Assembly: GCF_027409185.1 (NCBI RefSeq)
Contig: NC_084475.1
Location: 15,210,130-15,274,129, forward strand
From: Cynocephalus volans
Taxonomy: Eukaryota; Chordata; Mammalia; Dermoptera; Cynocephalidae
Direction of reading: 5' to 3'
Length of the DNA stretch: 64,000 bases
Shown here: one piece after another, positions 47,040 through 58,229 of the stretch
Layout of the letters: each line of letters opens with the position of its first letter
Numbering within the stretch: position 1 is the stretch's first letter
Notes under the pieces: generated by a model
Database searches by the model: none
Told to the model about the DNA's origin: nothing
Seen by the model: the letters and a program-made list of their open reading frames with translations, nothing else
Program-made: the position numbers and the translations under genes

Positions 47040-47210
47040 ATTTGACTCTGTATTGAGTGCGTCACCAGGCACCATGCTAACAATCCATTGAATCCTCACA
47101 ACCACCATAGGAGGGAATTACTAGTATTATCTCCATTTTGTAGATGAAATACAAAGTGCTAAGATCACTTACAGCCAGGATGTGAACATCCAGGTCTATC
47201 TAATGCTCTA
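47040..47210 (-). repeat. MIR SINE fragment
   Basis: 'tgagtgcgtcaccaggcacc' and 'tctccattttgtagatgaaa' are MIR core words in reverse orientation, lying in an intron of the pseudogene. Confidence 0.7.
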
Positions 47211-47468
47211 AGGCCATTTTTTCCCCTGGGGTGGAGGTACAAGCATGACTGTAGGGGGCTGGTCTCACCATCTTGTCCTCCTTCTGCCACATGGAGACAG
47301 CAGTCAGATTCCACCGCAGCTCTTTTTTCTGTTGCTCTCATGAGCACAGGGAGCTTGTCAGATGTTCACACTCCCCTGGAACAACAGAGGTCAAGACAGA
47401 GCCCAAATGGCTCCTCCAAAGGCCTGCCAGGCACCAGGTTGAGGGGGGAAGGGTGCCCAGATTTGCAC

Positions 47469-47562
47469 CTGCTTTCTGCCAGACTGCATGGTGACCATTG
47501 GCCAGGGCTCTCTGTAACTGTGCCTTTTCGGACATTAAGACATCAGTGGTCCAAATCTGAGC
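47469..47562 (-). pseudogene. GOLGA2-like coiled-coil exon remnant
   Basis: 94 nt with the segment VLMSEKAQLQRALANGHHAV match the VSEKAELQTALAHTQHAA stretch of GOLGA2. The acceptor is cccaaag and the donor gtgcaa, weak but plausible. Confidence 0.72.
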
Positions 47563-47853
47563 CTTTGGGAGAAAAGCCAAACAGGTGCTCCTTCACACAA
47601 ACTGATGTCACAAGGCCTCCCCACTGAAGTCACAAAGGCCTCCCCACTGATGTATGATGTGGGCTACAAGAGATGAGAGCGCATATGGAGACACGCTGTC
47701 CCCCTCAATGGCTAAGCCCCCTGACGTCCTTTCTTCCCCATCAAATGGCAAAAGTTTCTTTCCTGCCTGACCTGGACCAGGCCCTCCTCCTGTAGCCCCT
47801 TTCTGCCCACTTCTCAAGGTCCCTCCCCTCCCGAGCAGCTCTCATCCTGTACC

Positions 47854-47918
47854 TTTTTTTTTTTTTTTTGGTGGTGGCCAGTACAGGGATGGAGCCCTGG
47901 GCCTTGGTGTTATCAACA
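47854..47918 (-). mobile_element. tRNA-Ile SINE, 5' truncated, 9-bp TSD
   Basis: A T-rich start is followed by 'ggtggccagtacagggatgg' and 'ccttggtgttatcaaca'. TCATCCTGT at 47842-47850 recurs at 47919-47927. Only the 3' part of the SINE is present, as with incomplete reverse transcription. Confidence 0.75.
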
Positions 47919-48151
47919 TCATCCTGTGCTTCCTGCAGCAGGCTCCAATGAGACAGCCAAGCTCGGTGTCCATCTTTGTGTGCACAGCTTCAAGGGAGAA
48001 GCTCAGAGAAGAGTCCTAAATCATATCCCTAGCAGAGGGAGAGGCAGGATACACACCCAGACTTCTTAACCAGTCCCTGACACTTCTTACCATTACCCCC
48101 TACTGCCCCTTGAGCCCTTTGTTCCCAGGAACCTGACCAGCCAAGACTCAC

Positions 48152-48268
48152 CTCCTTAGGCAACTGGCAACCCCTAGAAGTGGTTGAATCAGGGCTACTG
48201 GCACTTTTCACTTTGTTCTTTGCTCCTGGAGGATCACCAGGGTTGTTTCTCTGTTGGTAATCTCTTAA
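48152..48268 (-). pseudogene. GOLGA2-like exon 2 remnant
   Basis: 39 codons lie between a cttttcacag acceptor and a gtgagt donor. It reads LRDYQQRNNPGDPPGAKNK and later TTSRGC. This is the LREYQQRNSPG region of GOLGA2 and GOLGA8. No stop inside. Confidence 0.82.
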
Positions 48269-49442
48269 CTGTGAAAAGGAAAAGCAGTCATATTCAGAAC
48301 TCTAAGCCCCTGTTCTTACAGTTTTTACAAAATATTCTTACTTATACCATCTGATTTAATGCCACCAGCAACCCTATAAGGTGTAGTGATGATCATGAAA
48401 CGGCGGAAGAAATGGATTGATAATATGACTTTAAAAAGGCAATAATGGAATTTAACTTCAGTCTTCTGGGGCTTTATCATGAATCAGCAGCTTCCAGGTG
48501 GCAAAATTCAAAACAGACATTGGGGTCCTCTCCTACAGAGCTGACAGAGCTGCACACCAGCACTTCTCAGACATTTACATCAATGTATCCTAATGGCAGA
48601 AGTCAGTGAGTGCACACCCCTAGGGATCTGGGGACCTAACAAAAAGAGGACAACCCAAGCATCATTTCAGAGAGAGGTCTATTATGATCTTACAAATCTA
48701 GGCGAAAGTCACCCCTAAGTACATTAGTAGGTTTTTTCTCTCTCAAAAAAATCAAGCAAATCTGATGCCTCAGAAAGATGCCCCCTATGAATACTGTGGC
48801 ACCCCAGATTCAAATGATTTGGGCAAGATTCCAGCTGTGAAGTTCAGTTGTCCAGGATTTGTTCCACAGAAAATAAACACATTTCCCTCCAGAGAGCACT
48901 GACTGAAAGGCGCTCTGGTCCCAGAACCCTAGAGAATTCTAACGTGAGGTACAGACTCAGAAATAAATTGTAAAGTGTCTCTAGAGAGTAGAAACCTGGG
49001 ACAAAACCAAACCAAATCCATTCTCCAATTGCCACCCTGAGATATTGGTCTACATTTTAAGCCCACTGGTGAGGTGTAGGCTTTTCAGTTTGTCAATGTC
49101 TAAGTGAAGGAACTGAGAGAGCCAGAAACCTCTCTCGGTCCTGAGTCCCCTTGTCCTGAGTACCCTTCCGAAAGGAAATTTGTGCCATGACCAGAGAGAA
49201 AGTGGAAAGAGGGTGAAAACACTTGGGGGACTGGCTCATCAGGTCAAAGGCCAGGTGCCTGGCGAGGGCAGGGGCTGGGCTGCTAAGGGGACAGGGGTGG
49301 CTGAGAAGAGTTTGGTGAGGGGAGTCAAGAGGTGCAGAGGGGCAAGCCCCATGTACCTCAGAAGTACACAGAGTCCTGCCCCTGTCCTGCCAGCAGAGGG
49401 GCTTCGGGCTGGGTCTGGGGCCTTCGACCCAACATGCCATAC

Positions 49443-49472
49443 CTTTTTCCTCTGTCGAGTTTCCTCTGACAT
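49443..49472 (-). pseudogene. GOLGA2-like exon 1 remnant
   Basis: The remnant reads MSEETRQRKK and ends at a gtatgg donor. The GOLGA2 N-terminus starts MSEETRQSK and goes on with an Ala/Lys stretch. Here about six codons of that stretch are lost in frame. That basic N-terminus binds p115 and importin-alpha in GM130. Confidence 0.75.
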
Positions 49473-49589
49473 CTCAGGGCAGGGTAACAGAAAGTGGGCT
49501 GCATCACCATCATCCTCTTCCTTCAGCTGACAGCGCAGATGTGCAACTGAGCCAGAGCTGGTGGGAGCTCAGGCATGAGGCAACAGTGA

Positions 49590-49640
49590 AGTGGGCGTGG
49601 CCTCAATGCTCACAGCCCATTGGTGGATGAGAAAGATGAA
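49590..49640 (-). promoter_or_regulatory. CCAAT and GC-box cluster upstream of GOLGA2-like pseudogene
   Basis: On the minus strand CACCAATGGGCTGTGAGC and the GC-box-like GGCCACGCCCAC lie about 120-150 bp before the pseudogene ATG. They look like remains of its promoter. Activity unknown. Confidence 0.35.
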
Positions 49641-50289
49641 GCTAATGGGGGTGTGGCCAGAACACAAGGAAGGGAGGAGTCACAATGAAAGCTGTGATCG
49701 CTGGCCCCGCCCACCCCAGGGAGGGGCACCCCTTGGGGAAATGGGGGGGCTCTCGCTTGTTGCCCATAGAGCTCCTGTGTCACCCTTGAATAGTGGTTGT
49801 CACAGAATTCGTGGCACCCAGCAGAGCAGAGAGGCTGCTCTCCAGCCCCTGACATGGACCCTCCTGTGCCAGTTCAACCCCTGACCCGGGGGCATAGGAC
49901 TCCAGGGCTCAGGAGGTGGGTGAGCAACGGACAGCAGGGGAGAGTGTAACACTTCACGGTCCCTTTCCAGGCTCCTCACAGCTCTGTCCCAGACTTTCTC
50001 ATCTCAGAAACCACTTCCAAAGACACCCACCCAGTCCTCCAGACACTTCTCCACTCACCCCCTTCCTCGAGGGTCCCTTCACTGATCCCGGGAGCATAGC
50101 TGCCCCCTCCCAGCTGGGTCCCATCCAGGTCACTCCTGCTCACCAGATGCTCTTCCTCTCACCCCACAGCACCCCCTTCCTCCCAGCATGAGCTCTGGGT
50201 CCCAGCAGCCTTTCTCCTCGGATGTCTCAAAACCCAGCTGGGAGGACTCAAACTATAAAAGTCCCAGAAGAACACGTAAGTTCAAATCT

Positions 50290-51385
50290 TCATGATCTTA
50301 GATTAGGCAATGGTTTTCTAGGCGTGACATCAAAAGCACAAGCAACAAAGAAAAAATGGATAAACTGAACATTATCAAAATTTAAAACTTTTGTGGTTCA
50401 AATAATGCCACTAAGAAAGTGAAAAGAAAACCACAGAATTGAAGAAAAGTTTTACAAATCTTATATCTTAGAAGGAGTTTGTATCCAGAATATATAAGAA
50501 AACAATTACAACTTGATAATAAAAAGATAAATATCCCAGTTTTTTAAATTGGCAAAAAATCTGAATACATAATTTTCTAAAGAAAACATATATATGGCCA
50601 ATAAGCACATCAAAAGATGGTTGACATCAGTAGTCATCAGAGAAATGCAAATCAAATCCACAATGAGATATAACTTCGCACCCACTACCATGGCTATAAT
50701 CACAAAGATGCATAAAAACCGTGTTGTAAGGATATGGAGAAATTAAAACCTTCACACACGATTGGGAAAACTGTAAAATGGTGCAGCCACTTTGCAAACA
50801 GGCTGAAAGTTCCTCGAATGATTCAGTGAGGAGTTAGCATATGATGAGGCAATTCCACTTCTAGGTATATGCCAAGAGAAATAAAACCATGCATCCACAC
50901 AAAACCTTGAATATAAATGGTCATTGCAGCATTATTCACAACAGTCCAAAGGTAGAACTAGCCAAGTGTCCATGAACTGATCAATGAACAAACAAAATGT
51001 GGAATATCCATGTAAATAAACATTCAGTCATAAAAAGCACTGGAGAACTGACACATGCTACAACTTTGCATGAACCTTGAAAACATTATGCTGAGTGAAA
51101 GAGGCCGGTCACAAAGTGCCCCATAATGTATGATACCCTTTTTATTAAATGTCCTAAATGAGGATATTTGTAGGAAAATAAAGTAGATTAATGGTTGCCT
51201 GGGGTTGGAGGGGATGGAATAATTGGGGATGATGACTGAGGGATTTAGTTTTGGAGTAATGAAAGTGTTCTGCAATTGCTCGATGATTGCAAAACTCTGA
51301 CTGTACTAAAATCCATCAAATCACACACTTTAAATGGTGAATTGTATGGCATGTACATTTTATCTCAATAAAAGCTGTTAAAAAA
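50290..51385 (+). mobile_element. L1 3' end (old L1M-type)
   Basis: Text in order includes 'aattgaagaaaagttttaca', 'tatccagaatatataagaaa', 'ccaataagcacatcaaaaga', 'ccatgaactgatcaatgaac' and 'ttttatctcaataaaagctg'. These are collinear L1 ORF2-end and 3'-UTR sequences, ending in the usual poly-A region. Confidence 0.85.
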
Positions 51386-51498
51386 CAAATGTGCAATGAC
51401 TTTAGCTTCTCATGAGGATATAGAAGTTGCAACAGCCCAATGCTCAACACAATGAGTAGGAAAAAGCCACATAAACTATAAAACTCCTGTTTTTAAAG

Positions 51499-51704
51499 GC
51501 ATAACAGAGTCGTGGAAACAATAATTAGATGCATTGAATTTCATAGAGGGAGACTTCTAGGGCAGGGTGTTTGTTTGCTAAATTTTTAGTAGGGACAGAT
51601 GATCACACTTTGCCCACGCAGGGGACAGAGAAAACAGGGAGGTACTGGTTGGTCACTCACAGGTGGTGCTGGTGTGAGAGATCACACAACTTGAGAAGCA
51701 CCGA
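51499..51704 (+). repeat. Unclassified dispersed repeat, copy 2
   Basis: It aligns with 30549-30752, sharing 'gtggaaacaataatt', 'gacttctagggcaggg' and 'acttgagaagcacc'. No family name is evident. Confidence 0.65.
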
Positions 51705-51849
51705 CTGATGTCTGGGGGGGTCCCAGTAGTCAGTCTCAACCCACCCCATCCTCCCACCTTTCCTGTGGTGTGTTCTTGACTCTGCCACAAGAAAGAATTC
51801 AAGAGTGGAGTCACAGGACAAAGTGAGAACAGCTTCAACGTAACAAAGA

Positions 51850-52560
51850 AGAGTTACAGATCTGACAGAGAGGGGGAGAGAGAGAGAGAGAGTGGCATAG
51901 GTCCAGAGACTGAGCAGGGCTCACACCAAGTTTAACACAAAAGCAAGCAATACACAAGTTAAAGTTCAGTACTGAGTGCAGGCTGGCTCAAGAGACGGAG
52001 CAGCTGCTCCCTGAAGGTAAGTTTGATACAAAGAGACAGAAATACACACTCCACAGGCAGAATGCAGGATCCCTCCAGGACAGTGAGCACCAGCCCTGCC
52101 TTCTGCTGTCATCTGGCTTTTATAGTTTCACTGTCTAATGAATATTCAATAAAAAGGGTGGTTCCCAGTTGTGTGACATAGTCTTCCACATGCTCAGCTG
52201 GTCTCTTCTTGGAGCATGTTCATGGGTCAAATCCTATCACAGGCACCAGACATATCTGAGAATATTCTGTGCTCTCTAGCTCCTGTAGTGGAAGGGCATT
52301 CAGCTACCAGGGTTACATACCCCTCTCCACTGAGCATGCCCAGCCACTGGATTTGCAGGAGCCAGCCCTTTGTGGTCTCATTTCTCCCATGTTGGTGCTG
52401 AAAATAGGTCTAACTGGCAACAGTAAAATTCCTCTAGGGGAGGACATAAACGAGGGACCTGAAACCTCAAGGAGTGGCTAGAAACCCAGACGCATGTCCA
52501 GAAACCTGGAGAGGGCCTGTGGCAAACCAGAGAGCACTGCCCCACCTAATGGCATAAAAC
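51850..52560 (-). other. Unassigned, LTR-like in part
   Basis: It contains a GA microsatellite (51868-51888) and 'ctggcttttatagtttcact', which could be an inverted or forward TATA region. No gene is seen. LTR origin is only a suspicion. Confidence 0.3.
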
Positions 52561-52590
52561 AAACCCAAACCTGTTGCTTTGCCTCCCACA

Positions 52591-53117
52591 GATTTGTCAC
52601 CCCTTTCCCCCTTGGTGATGGAGCTGCCAAAGATTACTCAAAGCCCATCTCTTCTGAGCAGTGAGAAGCCTCAAAAAGGGGTTAATCTCCCATCGCCCTC
52701 AACAGTGAGGCATTGCTTCCATTTGGGAATTTAACCACGAATTGGGGTTCTCTTCCTGAATTTATTCTCCAGACCAGCATGTTACAGGAAGAGACACTGG
52801 TGGAGTTTTGCTAAGCACGGTTTAATAAGTTTTAACAATAGATGCTGGTAACATGCAATTAAGTTAATCCACTAACAAAAGCTTGATCTTAGCAAACATT
52901 CCTTCTCCCTCCAGCAGCTTTTCAGTGACTTTACTATCAGTTAGTAACCTGTCTGTCTTTGAGCCGGCAGCCTTACTGTGTTACGATTCTTATCTTATGT
53001 CAGAGAATGTATAGCCTGGAGAAAATTTCCTGTTTTTTGTAAGGTCAATATTTGAAACTGCAAGGCTTTGGAAAACCAGGCCCTGTGAAGTACATTTGCT
53101 TTATGCATACTCCACAC
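52591..53117 (-). mobile_element. LTR-like repeat, reverse copy
   Basis: Begins 'gatttgtcacccctttcccc' and ends near 'ttatgcatactccacaca'. It is the inverted partner of 46356-46885, with matching inner words such as 'gaaaaccaggccctgtgaag'. Confidence 0.65.
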
Positions 53118-53353
53118 AAGCCCTTGTGAATCAAGCAAGCCATCTGGCAAGCTGGGCCACGCTGCTAGTTTGTGACTCTGCTACAGAAAGCAGAGTGCTG
53201 GTGAATGGTTTAAGCCAAGGAAGGTGGTGATCTCTGATATCCTCCAAGGTTCTGTAATACCCACAGCCCCGGCAAATCCTTCCTTGGTCGTGACATTGAA
53301 CTCTTGGGAATTTGCCAACTGCTCATCTCTTGGAGGAATAAGGTGACTAGTGC

Positions 53354-53428
53354 AGCTGGCCGGTTAGGTCAGTGGTTAGAGTGCGGTGTTGTAAAACCAA
53401 GGTCAACGGTTCATATCCCCGAATCAGG
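53354..53428 (+). mobile_element. tRNA-Ile-derived SINE head
   Basis: 'agctggccggttaggtcagt' followed by ggttcatatcccc shows box-A and box-B-like parts of tRNA-Ile. It is followed by 'gaatcagggggg' without a clear A-tail. Confidence 0.65.
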
Positions 53429-53524
53429 GGGGAGGAGAGGAGTTTCGGCCAATGTCCCAATAGGCAAAGTCAGCCTTCATCGTCAAGTAGCCCCTCCGAG
53501 CTTTCTCTCCCTTCCAGCTGGGAT

Positions 53525-53640
53525 GGTGGTGAAAAGAGCACTGGGTTTGGAGCAGAAGGACTGGGGTTTGAACTCGGCTCTGCCACGTCCTGGCTGCGCT
53601 CGGGAAGTAACTCAGCCTTTCTGGAGCACCAGAGCTGCAT
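53525..53640 (+). repeat. MIR SINE fragment
   Basis: 'agcactgggtttggagcaga' and 'ttgaactcggctctgccacg' are the MIR 5' part. Confidence 0.7.
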
Positions 53641-53849
53641 GAGGAGTAATGGGACAGTGCACTCAGGACTCCAGGCACCTAGAAGGCTTTCAAGAAACGG
53701 GATGCCCCTTCTGCTTCCCTCGCTCTAGGGCCCTCCCCTACGCCCAAGGCTCTAGTCTCCATTCATCCCACCTCTCTGGCTGCGGTCCCTTTAAGACCGC
53801 CTTGGAGGACCCAGATTCAAAGTCGAAGACGGCCTTCTAGCTGCTGTCT

Positions 53850-54300
53850 CAATGGTAAGCCCACACTTCCGGTCGGCATCGCGTTTCCGGGCTGCTTCCG
53901 CCCAAGATGGTGGGAAGCGAGTTGAGACCCGTATTGTGTCCCGGTCGAGGGGAACCCACTCTCCCCTCCTCCTTGTCGCCGACTCCCGGCCCGCAGGGCG
54001 ACGCGGGCCAGCCCTGGCCGCGGCCTGCACTGCCACCGGCCCAGCCCGCGGCGTCGGGCCCCGCTCCGGGGCGGTTACGAAGCTCCGTAGGGGGCCCGGA
54101 GGCCCTGACCGGCCGTGGTCCGGGTGACCGGAGCTCTCCGCGGGGCTGGGACTGCAGGTATTACGCTCCTTGTAGCAGTGGGGCTTGGACGGGAGGACAC
54201 AAAGGGAATGCGGCCACCGAAATCGGAGGGAGGGGTTGTGGGAGGCGCTGTGGCCGCCGAAGAGCCTGGGCGTCCCCTCTGGGTTCGCTCGGCTTCCGGG
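53850..54300 (+). promoter_or_regulatory. CpG-rich promoter with ETS and YY1-like motifs
   Basis: The only dense CpG cluster in the window outside the NUMTs. Three TTCCGG/TTCCG ETS-type sites (53867, 53885, 53895 areas) are followed by CCCAAGATGGTGGG at about 53902, which fits the downstream YY1 element of housekeeping genes. I place the start site just before it, with transcription to the right because two good exons follow. An antisense start is also possible, as CpG promoters are often bidirectional. Confidence 0.65.
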
Positions 54301-54363
54301 GATTGTGCTAAGCATCGAGTGACTTTTGTCCTTTTAGAGCACGTTGTATTACTTTTTCCTCAG

Positions 54364-54485
54364 GGTTTCCACAGGAAATGAGAAAGAACCAGCCCCCGAC
54401 GACTGGGCGAAGGGATGCGGTGATGATTTCCTCATGTTCCTCGTCGATGGGAGCTTTCCGAGTGATCTCAGTTTGGGGGACCCAG
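54364..54485 (+). CDS. Exon 2 of an unrecognised gene or lncRNA
   Basis: 122 nt lie between an excellent acceptor (ttactttttcctcag) and donor CCCAG/gtatgt. Two frames are open across it. One is acidic (NEKEPAPDDWAKGCGDDF and so on) and spans the whole exon. The other has an ATG at 54378. I recognise neither product. The exon lies about 450 bp after the CpG promoter, so it may also be 5' UTR or part of a noncoding RNA. Coding status is open. Confidence 0.45.
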
Positions 54486-54774
54486 GTATGTAAAGCATGG
54501 AGTGTTCTCAAGCTGAGGGTCTGGGGAAAGGCTCCTGTGTTGTTGAACCTGCCTGGTGTGGGTGCAGCCTTGTACCAGGCAGCCCGACCCTGACCTAAAG
54601 TAAACTCCCAGGAGACGTCTTTCCTGGGTTGTGAGCTTGCAGTAACAGGTGTGAGCATTCTAGAAGCAGTTTGATGATCATGTATGATACTGCAAACAGG
54701 ACTTAACGCTGCAAGAAAAAACTAACTGTAGTTAGCATCACAGAGCCGATAGTTTTGAAAATTCCGTGGACAAT

Positions 54775-55310
54775 GTTGATGTCCTTTGTTTCATTAAGTA
54801 AATATTTGTTGATACTTTGGCCAGGCACCATGCTAAGTGTTAGGGACACAGAGATGAACAAAACAGACATGTCCCTGGTTACCAGGGAGCTACAGCCCAG
54901 TTGGGAAGACAAGGTTTAATGATCACACTTAAGAGGGTATAATTCAGGCCGAGGTGAATGCTGTGAAGGAAAGCATAGTCCTATAAGAATATATATCACA
55001 AGGAGCCTGGTGGAGACTGGACGGCTTTTCTGAAACGGGACCCTTAAGCTGGACTCTGAAGGATGAGCAGGAGTTTGCTGGGAAGGCCAGGGGACAGCAT
55101 GTACAAAGGCCCAGTGGCCTAGCAAATGTGGCTGTTGAAAGAACTGAAAGAAAGCCATTGTAGCCCAGAAAGCAAGGTGGAAAATGGTATGGAATGCAGC
55201 CGAAACGGTGGGGAAGAGCCACGCCATAAAGGGCCTTGTGGTTCATGTGAGGATTTTGGTCTTTGTCCCAAGAATAGTGGGATACCAGCATGAGTTTTAA
55301 ACAAGAGGAT
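54775..55310 (+). repeat. L2 LINE fragment
   Basis: A long collinear L2 3' part: 'aagtaaatatttgttgatac', 'ggaagacaaggtttaatgat', 'agctggactctgaaggatga' and 'taaagggccttgtggttcat'. About 530 bp, one of the longest old repeats here. Confidence 0.8.
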
Positions 55311-55354
55311 CATGTGCAAAAATCTTTTAATTTCAAAAGATCACTATGTACAGA

Positions 55355-55555
55355 GCAGTGCTGTCCAACAGATCTTTCTGCGATGGCAGAAATGGTCCAT
55401 ATCTGTGCTGTTCAGAGCAACCACAAGGTACATGTTGCTGCTGAACACTTGCACTGTGACCAGCGCAACTGAGGGACTGAATTTTTAATTTTAACTTTAA
55501 TGTAAATAGCCATGTGTGGCCAGTGGCTTCCGCGTTGGACAGCAGCGCAGGTCTG
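55355..55555 (+). mobile_element. hAT-like non-autonomous DNA element
   Basis: It starts 'agcagtgctgtccaacagat' and ends 'gcgttggacagcagcgcagg', giving complementary ends. Forward counterpart of 24222-24510. Confidence 0.6.
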
Positions 55556-55880
55556 GAAGGCATTAGAGAGAGCAGTGAGGCCTTTATGGGAATCATGGCA
55601 TGCAGATGCTTTTTACATCTGCACATCTTCCATTCTTGGATAAAGGTTGAGACAGGTTCCACTCTGGGGAGAATCCTCAGGTTGATTTAAACATAGTAAC
55701 TGGAACTTTTAATGTTTATTTTCTTGGCTGTAATTTAGCCTGCTCCTTCATGAAGCAGCATCCTTCCTTCTCTTGTCTTTGCTTGTTTTGTTGCCAACAC
55801 ACATCGAGAAGTGACATCTTCAGCACATTTAAGTACCTGCAATGGTGAAAGCATTATATCATATGACTCAGAGAGTATGT

Positions 55881-56256
55881 GTATTAGTCTGTTTCTCTTG
55901 CTTATAACAAAATACCCAAAACTGGGTAATCTGTAAAGAAACAATGTTTATTGCTTACAGTTTTGAAGGCTGGGAAGTCCAAAGTTCAGGGAACATAATA
56001 TCTGGTGAAAGCCCTGTTGGTGGTGACAGTGACACAGAGGTCTAACATGGCAGAATGGTGGAGCAGAGAGAGAGACTCTTACATGTTCTCATTTTAAAGC
56101 TCTCAGAACCACACCACTGACCACCATAATTAATCCGTTTACTAGGGCATGGTCCTCAGAAGCAAGGCCCCACCTTTTAATTACCATAATAGGATTTCCT
56201 ACCCTAAGCAGTTACATTCAATGACTTTGGGGGTCGGGGACATTCAATCCACTGCA
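55881..56256 (-). mobile_element. MaLR (MST-type) solo LTR
   Basis: On the minus strand it starts tgcagtggattgaatgtccc and ends with the MaLR-type '...aacagactaatac' end. Length about 375 bp. AGTATGT occurs at both edges and may be part of the target-site duplication. It is related to the LTR at 32023. Confidence 0.7.
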
Positions 56257-58225
56257 GTATGTAAAGAAAAGCATGGTCCCTGGTGTTGAGAGGCTTAGAA
56301 CCTAGTGTAGATGTCAGTAAGTGCCACGGAATAACAGGAAGGAGCGTTTTCAGTGGGGCCCCTCAGCGGATTTGACCCCGTGGGGAAGTAAGGACTGTTT
56401 CCAGCTGATGAAATGTGACCAAAGGCCGGAAGCATGAAATTGCTTGGGGACATGGGGAGCTCACGAGTGGGGCCCACGCAGGGGAAATACATGGTAGGGG
56501 GAAGGTAAGGAAAATCAAGTAGGAATATGCAGGTTGGTGTGGGTTTGCAGGGAGCTTTGAATGTCACAGTTCAGGATTATTATGGCTTTGTTACTGGCGG
56601 GTTTCTGAGGAAAGCCACAGGTAGTGGCGTACAGAGGACAGCCATGGTAAGGAAGTCCCAGTGACGGCTTTGTGTGGGAGGTGATCAGCCCTTGCCTCTA
56701 GCGATGCTTGTAGACTTGGAAGGACAAGGGGTGGAGAGAAACAAGGTCCTTATGGCACATAATCCCCAGAGCACCTTCCGCATCATGTTCTGGGCGGACG
56801 GAAGACTTTAGATTTTGGAGAGTATTTCATGGTGTCAGCAGTTTTAAATATTCAGACTTGGTGAAGCAGGATAAAAACTGATGACGTGTACTTTCTTTGC
56901 AGGTTAGTTTACTGGAAGATGTGTGTGTGTGTGCTGAATGAAAATCTGATTTTGTTTCTGCTACTTCTGTTGTGCCTGGAATGTAATTGTTTTGGCTTAG
57001 GACCTTCCAGGTTTGGTTTAATTCTTAACCACATACTTTTTGGATGTTGACCTGCTTAAAACTCTGTATTGATATAAATAAACGGTGTCAATGCCCAAGG
57101 TGACCTTTCATACACTTTGTGGTTTCTGTGGCCGGTGACCATGTGCCTGAGTGTGCAGCCTCTACTTCTGACATACGCAGTTGGCAATGCTGTCCTGAAA
57201 AGAGTGACTGACTTACAGAGCCACTGATGCAGTTCGCTGTAGGAAGTATGAGCACCGGGGGCACTGCTCCTCCTTAAGGAACATGGACTGTTGAGAATAC
57301 GCACAGGGAGATGACCACTGTGTTTGTGTCCTGACAGGAAGGGGCATGGCTGGTGTGGTTCAGGGTAGTGGTACCCACGTTCAGAATAAGGAGCACTTCA
57401 CTTTGCATAGAATTTGCCAGAAAATGACCATCAGCCTCAGAACTGATCACGTTGAGTTGCATCATGGATACTGGTGGCTGCTTTTGCCTCCTCATGTGCA
57501 TTTCTAACCCTGTACCCATAACTTAATTCCTTTCCACTTCTCGCCCAGGGGTTCTCAGTGGGAGCAGAACCACCATCAGCACTTCCCAGTTGCACCCATA
57601 TCCCAGGGGAACATTGTTAACAGAGACTGGGGACACTGCTGGCACCAGGCGGGTGGGGCCATCCATCACAACAGGATTCTCTCCAGTGCCTCTTGTCTTT
57701 GGAATGTTTTGCCGTCTATTTATGCGCACAAAGCATATGTGCCTCCAACGCCTGTGTTTTTACCTGTCATGTTTGTGGCTATCCATGTAGTGCAAACAGC
57801 TGACCGTCTCATGCTGTTGTCACGTTATGGTTGGGGCATTAGAGATGCACGCTTTTTATGTGGTGTGGAAAGGCCATCTTGGACTTCTGACCTATCCATG
57901 CCAGACCCAAAGTGCCTGCCTGTCCTCCTTGCTTGTATTTGTTTTTGGACATGCTCATAGGACCTCTTGACTTGGTGGTCTCTAGCCCAGTCCTCATCTC
58001 GTCCATCCCAAGTCCCAGAGGATCGGGCCCAGCTAAGTGTCTGCTCAAAGCCAAGAATGTAATTTCAGTATGATGAGGTAAGCCTTAGTTGGATATATAA
58101 TTGACCCATGATCTGAAGGAACTACAGCTGCAGAGGGGAGGCCTGGCCACTGTGGGAAGTTTCTCCAGAAATTAAAGAGCATAGCAGCACTTTGGTTCAC
58201 ATGGACCAGAAGGTACCTCTTCAGC
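56257..58225 (+). other. Intron of the unrecognised unit, no feature seen
   Basis: No exon with convincing splice sites and no clear repeat hallmark was found. Minus-strand frames up to 90 codons lack support. Confidence 0.35.
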
Positions 58226-58229
58226 ACTG

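Larger units (their letters stand above)
44820..49472 (-). pseudogene. GOLGA2 (GM130)-like pseudogene, intron-containing
   Basis: Seven minus-strand exon remnants follow the order of the GOLGA2 protein: 49443-49472, 48152-48268, 47469-47562, 46136-46194, 45672-45801, 45475-45556 and 44820-45136. Most have AG/GT borders. GOLGA2 encodes the cis-Golgi coiled-coil tether GM130. Introns are retained, so this is a duplicated, not a retroposed, copy, akin to the GOLGA6/GOLGA8 derivatives in primates. Decay is clear: in-frame TGA at 46168-46170, TGA at 44946-44948, TAG at 44838-44840, missing exons between the second and third remnants, and an LTR at 46356-46885. The rest of the gene is absent. A transcribed fragment cannot be excluded. 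Confidence 0.82.

Noticed and set aside
50188..50280. Short frame starting MSSGSQQPFSSDVSKPSWED
   Set aside because: A single short frame next to an L1, with no acceptor upstream, no donor consensus strong enough and no partner exon.
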